A DNA stretch of 64,000 nt, taken from assembly GCF_004682045.1 (NCBI RefSeq), contig NZ_QUZT01000019.1:34883-98882 (forward strand), written 5' to 3'. The stretch comes from Pseudomonas nabeulensis (lineage in GTDB: Bacteria; Pseudomonadota; Gammaproteobacteria; Pseudomonadales; Pseudomonadaceae). The position numbers were made by a program, and so were the translations under genes. The notes under the pieces are model-generated. The model ran no database searches and was not told where the DNA came from. It worked only from the letters and a program-made list of their open reading frames with translations. Shown here one piece after another: positions 60,434 to 64,000 of the stretch (its first letter is position 1; each line of letters opens with the position of its first letter).

Positions 60434-60452
60434 AAAACGCTTGACTACATTA
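60434..60452. other. Right end of the genomic island
   Basis: Read inward on the minus strand, the end is TAATGTAGTCAAGCG, sharing AATGTAGT with the left terminus as an inverted repeat. Host sequence resumes with GGCAAACC at 60453, encoding ...WFA of the split hydrolase on the minus strand. Confidence 0.7.
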
Positions 60453-60890
60453 GGCAAACCAGAAGCTCATCGACCCCGGTGTATGCCCCGGCGTGTGCAA
60501 CGCCACGCCGCAACCACACGCCAACTCTTCTTCATCTTCCAGCCAGCGATCGGGCGACGGCACCGGTGTGTAGGGCACACGAAACATCTGGCATTGCATT
60601 TCCAGGTTATCCCAGAGGAATTGATCTTCCTTGTGCAGGTGCAAGGTGGCGCCGGTCTTCTCCTTCAACTGGCCGGACGCCAGGAAGTGATCGAGATGAG
60701 CATGGGTGTGGATGATGCTCACCACCTTGAGGCCCAACGCCTCCAGCCGCGCGAGAATCAGTTCGTGGTTGCCACCGGGGTCGACCACGATGGCTTTTTT
60801 GGTAATGGGATCGCCGATGATGGTGCAGTTGCACTGCAGGGGGCCGACGGGGAAGGTTTCGCGGATAAGGGTCGGTGCTGGGGCATTCAT
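60453..60890 (-). pseudogene. 5' part of the metallo-beta-lactamase-fold hydrolase gene split by the island
   Basis: ATG at 60890 (MNAPAPTLIRETFPVGPLQC) followed by 146 native codons. It has the metal-binding motif THAHLDH and the third histidine in LHTPGHTPGSMSF. The frame continues 1 codon into the island (TAA at 60450-60452). The missing 69 residues are at 25088-25297. The truncated product lacks the GDTLF and final histidine and should be inactive. Confidence 0.92.
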
Positions 60891-61002
60891 GGGAGGCCTC
60901 TGGTGCAAGTGAAACGGCATTTTTGAGCGGATATCGCCAGAATAATTGCACTATTAAAACAGATCGGGCTCCCACCCTGGCTTGCCCCGAGCCAAGCGAG
61001 CC

Positions 61003-63732
61003 CTAACCAATCAACCGCAACTCCTGCGCCCGCGCCACCGCTTGCGTGCGACGTTCCACCCCCAGCTTGCTGTTGATATGGCTGGCATGCGTCTTCACGG
61101 TGTGCAGGGAGATAAACAGTCGGTTGCTGATTTCCTGGTTGGAACAGCCTTGGGCGATCAATTGCAGCACCGCCAGCTCACGGACGCTCAGGCTTTCGTG
61201 TGTGGCCGTGGCCTGCGGCACCGCGACGGCCGGCAGCAGTGCCAGCAGGCTCTGGTTCAACAGGCCATGAGGGTCTTTGCCCAACTGCTCGCGCATCCAG
61301 TCGGGGTGATTGTCCAGCAGCCGCTGGAAGGGTTGCAGCGCGCCACCCGCGCCCGCCGCCAAGGCGCGAGCAATGATCGGTCGCGCCTTGGCTTCATGGC
61401 CACTGTCGAGCAACAGTTGCGCTTGTTGGGTCAGGGCCATGAGGGCGATCATCTGACGCCCGTTGTCGTGGGCCTGCTGCGCCAGCTCGTCCAGACGGTG
61501 CAGTGCGGCAACGGGCTGATGGCGCGTGGCGTCCAGTGCGGCCTGTTGCAGGCCGATATGTTGCGGCAGGTGCGGATGAAATTCCGGCGCGGCAGCAGCG
61601 TGTTCACCGTTGTAGGTCTGGCCCAGACGGGTGAGCCAAGCGTCCGCCAGGTCGGTGCGGCCCTGGGCCAGCCACAGTTCGCACTTGATCAGGGTGATCA
61701 TCGCCAGGTAGTAGATCGGCGGCACGTCCCAAATGTGCATCAGGCGCTCGGCCTCGGCCAGTTCGGCGAAGGCCTTGGGGAAGTCCTGGCGTCGCCCTTC
61801 GAAGTTGGCGATCACGCAATGGCCGATCAACACGCTGATATCGCGGCAGGCGCGGGCTTCGGCCAAGCCTGCGCGCAAACGCGCCAGGCCGGCTTCGGGC
61901 TGGCACCGCACCAGCAGCAGGTAACCTTCGTACAGCGACAAGCGTGCGCGCACCGCGTACAGCCGCTGCGGCGCCAGGCCATGCAGGCGTTGCAGGCCTT
62001 GGCGCACCTCGTCCAACGACCGCAGGATCTCGCCGCGTGCTTGCAACACCCGTGCACGGTCGTAATGGGCCAAGGCTTCAAACAAGGGATTGCCGACGCG
62101 TTGCGCCAACTCCAGGGATTCACGGTTCAAGCCACGGGCACGCCACAAATCGGCATCGACAATGGCGAGATTGGAGAGCGTCGACAAACACATCAGCCGT
62201 TGCCCATAGCGCTTTTGCGGCAGGCTCTCCAGCGCTTCGCTGCAATAGCGCTGGGTCAGTTCGCGATCACCTCGACCCCTGGCGATAATCCCGCTCAGCG
62301 CCAACCACTGGGCGAGCATCGATTTTTGCGCCGTCGCCGACGGTGCCGGCAGGAAGCGGCTGAGGTAGCTCGACAGTTCTTCCGCCGCATCCAGCTGACA
62401 GGCCATGCCCAGCGCCCAGCTATACAGCACGATCAAACGCGGCGTGCTGATCAACAGGCTGTCGGGCAGGTCCATTTTCCAGCGCAGCAGCATGCCGACA
62501 TTCTGCTCGGCCAGCAGCTGCTCTTCGGACAGGTTCTGCACCAGGTTGGCCGCCACATCCAAATGGCCGGCGCGCAGTGCCTGCTCAACCGCCTCGTCAA
62601 TCAGGCCCTGGGCGTTGAACCAACGGCACGCCCGCAGGTGCAGGCTGGCGGTCGGCAATACGTTACTGCTGGCCCGTCGGGTGCGCAGCAAATCGGAAAA
62701 CAAATGGTGATAACGGTACCAGTGCCCCTGCTCGTCCAGCGGCACCAGGAATACCTGGTGAGCCTGTAGGAAACGCAGGATTTCGGCGCTGTCGTGGGCT
62801 TCACGCACGCCATCGCACAGTTCGCTGCAAAAGCGCTCCAGCGGTGCGGTATCGAACAGGAACGCCTGCACCTCGCTCGGCAGGCAGTCGATCACTTCTT
62901 CGAGCAGGTAATCGCGGATGAGTCCTTCACCACCGTGCAGGCTTTGCGGCAAGGCGTCTTCGTTGCCCGCCTCGGAAGCGGCCAGCAACCAGAAACGCAG
63001 GCCGGCCACCCAGCCTTCGCTGCGTCGGATCAAGTTGTCGAGCGCCTCACCGCGCAATGAGTTGCTATGGCGATCCAGCACCGCCAGGGACTCATCATGG
63101 GTCAGTCGCAGGTCTTGCTCGTGCAGCTCCAACAGGTGCCGCGACAGGCGCAACCGCGCCAGATGCCAGTCCGGGCGCTGGCGGCTGGTGACCAACACCA
63201 CCAGGCCATCGGGCAAATGATTGAGGAAAAATTGCAGGCAACGGTCCAGCACCGGGCCTTGGGCCAGATGGTAGTCATCCAGCACCAACATCAGCGGCGT
63301 GCGGGTGGACAGGTGCACGGACAGCTCGTCGAGCAGGCCATCGAGCCACTCTTCAAAGGCGAAGGGTTGATGGCGCTGGCGCATTTTGAGCAGACCCAGG
63401 GATTGGGCGCCGAGCTGTGGAAAGAATTGTTGCAGACCATCCAAAAGACGTTCGAGGAAGCGACCGGGGTCGTTATCCCGCGCACTCAGGCCCAGCCAAA
63501 GGCTTTGCCAATGCGCCGGCAGGTCCTGGCAGAACTCCACCGCCAACGAACTCTTGCCAAACCCTGCCGGTGCGCTGACCAACAACAATCGCCCGTCCAA
63601 CCCGGCACTCAGCCGTTGGCACAGCCGCGGTCGCAACACATAGCCGTCAGGCAGCGGTGGTCTGTAGAAGCGACCTTCCAGGGTCGGGATTACCGCGCTG
63701 GCAGGCCCTTGGATTCGGGACAGATCAGTCAT
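61003..63732 (-). CDS. MalT-like LuxR-family ATP-dependent transcriptional regulator
   Basis: A 909-residue STAND-type regulator. ATG at 63730-63732 (MTDLSRIQGPASAVIPTLEG) is preferred over upstream in-frame starts, including one at 63765, because homologues begin here. Walker A in LLLVSAPAGFGKSSLAVEFC near residue 55, LMLVLDDYHLAQGPVLD as Walker B, a TPR-like superhelix in the middle, and a C-terminal LuxR HTH: SVRELAVLQLIAQGCSNQEI and LHTVKTHASHINSKLGVERR. The signal is unknown. It lies downstream of the island on native backbone. Confidence 0.9.
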   Translation of the reverse strand: MTDLSRIQGPASAVIPTLEGRFYRPPLPDGYVLRPRLCQRLSAGLDGRLLLVSAPAGFGKSSLAVEFCQDLPAHWQSLWLGLSARDNDPGRFLERLLDGLQQFFPQLGAQSLGLLKMRQRHQPFAFEEWLDGLLDELSVHLSTRTPLMLVLDDYHLAQGPVLDRCLQFFLNHLPDGLVVLVTSRQRPDWHLARLRLSRHLLELHEQDLRLTHDESLAVLDRHSNSLRGEALDNLIRRSEGWVAGLRFWLLAASEAGNEDALPQSLHGGEGLIRDYLLEEVIDCLPSEVQAFLFDTAPLERFCSELCDGVREAHDSAEILRFLQAHQVFLVPLDEQGHWYRYHHLFSDLLRTRRASSNVLPTASLHLRACRWFNAQGLIDEAVEQALRAGHLDVAANLVQNLSEEQLLAEQNVGMLLRWKMDLPDSLLISTPRLIVLYSWALGMACQLDAAEELSSYLSRFLPAPSATAQKSMLAQWLALSGIIARGRGDRELTQRYCSEALESLPQKRYGQRLMCLSTLSNLAIVDADLWRARGLNRESLELAQRVGNPLFEALAHYDRARVLQARGEILRSLDEVRQGLQRLHGLAPQRLYAVRARLSLYEGYLLLVRCQPEAGLARLRAGLAEARACRDISVLIGHCVIANFEGRRQDFPKAFAELAEAERLMHIWDVPPIYYLAMITLIKCELWLAQGRTDLADAWLTRLGQTYNGEHAAAAPEFHPHLPQHIGLQQAALDATRHQPVAALHRLDELAQQAHDNGRQMIALMALTQQAQLLLDSGHEAKARPIIARALAAGAGGALQPFQRLLDNHPDWMREQLGKDPHGLLNQSLLALLPAVAVPQATATHESLSVRELAVLQLIAQGCSNQEISNRLFISLHTVKTHASHINSKLGVERRTQAVARAQELRLIG

Positions 63733-63869
63733 CGCCGGGCTCTTGTAGAAGGCTGTTGTCGGCATTACAGATGTCCGCAGACTAGCGGTAAAAGCGGCGG
63801 GATTGTAGATCTTTGCAACAAATGACTGAAAAAGAACTGAGACAAAAAATGTGGAATCAGGGGCAAGCA

Positions 63870-63985
63870 CATTTTTGTAGTGAGCGGGCTTGTCCCGCGC
63901 TGGGGGGCGAAGCCGCCCCAAATCCATCCACCGCGGTCTGTCCGAAGCACCGCGGCACCAGGGTTTAGGGCGGCTTCGCCACCAG
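63870..63985. repeat. REP-type palindromic region
   Basis: Begins with TTTTTGTAGTGAGCGGGCTTG, the same unit as the REP near 17961, then a mosaic with inverted GGGGCGGCTTCG-like arms (GGGGGGCGAAGCCGCCCC at about 63903 and AGGGCGGCTTCGCC at 63967) and a hairpin around ACCGCGGT / GCACCGCGGC. Upstream of the MalT-like gene; no coding content from 63770 to the window end. Confidence 0.7.
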
Positions 63986-64000
63986 CGCGGAGCAACACCG

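Larger units (their letters stand above)
25298..60452. mobile_element. 35.2-kb genomic island (tyrosine-recombinase type) with defence cargo
   Basis: The limits are defined by the split hydrolase gene: removing exactly these 35,155 bp joins two in-frame codons and rebuilds the protein. The left end carries a four-gene recombinase module. Base composition drops sharply at 25298 and varies between cargo blocks, unlike the uniform GC-rich flanks. The cargo is rich in immune-type domains (TIR, GHKL, trypsin, PLD, helicase, methyltransferases, McrBC-like) plus fluoride resistance. No tRNA lies at either end. Confidence 0.9.

Noticed and set aside
60982..62769. 595-codon plus-strand frame opposite the MalT-like gene
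   Set aside because: Antisense shadow in GC-rich coding DNA; the minus-strand gene has Walker and LuxR motifs.

Overview
The window comes from a Pseudomonas chromosome, most likely the P. fluorescens group. The division/cell-wall (dcw) cluster order, the rnpB-rsmI-lpoA-yraN-diaA-dolP neighbourhood, REP-type palindromes and GC-rich codon use all point there. Everything here was read by eye; no database search was run.

Backbone, left part (1-25297). On the minus strand, in transcription order: mraZ, rsmH, ftsL, ftsI, murE, murF, mraY, murD, ftsW, murG, murC and the start of ddlB, nearly all with overlapping stop/start codons. Upstream of mraZ are three 10-bp-phased MraZ-type boxes. Next come the RNase P RNA gene (minus), rsmI (minus) and the divergent lpoA-yraN-diaA-dolP run. 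A three-gene periplasmic FAD dehydrogenase (flavoprotein, small subunit, triple-haem cytochrome c), a chemoreceptor and an OmpA-like lipoprotein follow. A REPIN-bearing repeat sits inside the loop of the terminator between the last two.

Genomic island (25298-60452, about 35 kb). It splits a metallo-beta-lactamase-fold hydrolase gene. Deleting exactly 25298-60452 restores one 215-codon reading frame. The island ends carry a short inverted repeat. At the left end is an AT-rich module of three tyrosine-recombinase-like proteins plus one small coiled-coil protein, resembling the multi-recombinase modules known to carry defence cargo (Gamma-Mobile-Trio-like; assignment tentative). Cargo in order: (1) a decayed McrB/DUF2357 nuclease pair; (2) a small unknown gene and a GHKL ATPase fused to a TIR-like domain; (3) a remnant of a C5 methyltransferase; (4) a TIR-TPR protein, an alpha/beta hydrolase and a TPR-trypsin protease in one operon; (5) a 5'-truncated group II intron; (6) a GNAT gene split by a 5.5-kb IS66-type transposon with a perfect 8-bp target duplication, which carries a fluoride riboswitch, crcB/fluC, a DUF190 gene and a pyrophosphatase as passengers, and which itself took an IS3/IS150-type insertion; (7) a six-gene minus-strand operon: SF1 helicase, unknown winged-helix-like protein, PLD nuclease, sigma-54 activator with a CARF-like sensor domain, small unknown protein, C5 DNA methyltransferase. 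That operon is preceded by a near-consensus -24/-12 promoter and four helically phased upstream repeats. (8) The right end holds an IS21 istA fragment, unknown genes and an Xre-type regulator with an inverted-repeat operator.

Backbone, right part (60453-64000): the 5' half of the split hydrolase gene, then a MalT-like LuxR-family regulator and a REP-type palindrome region.

The two best candidates for undescribed systems are the TIR-TPR / hydrolase / TPR-trypsin operon (37939-41979), whose TIR and protease proteins seem to share one helical-repeat domain, and the sigma-54-controlled helicase/PLD/methyltransferase operon (48822-57393).
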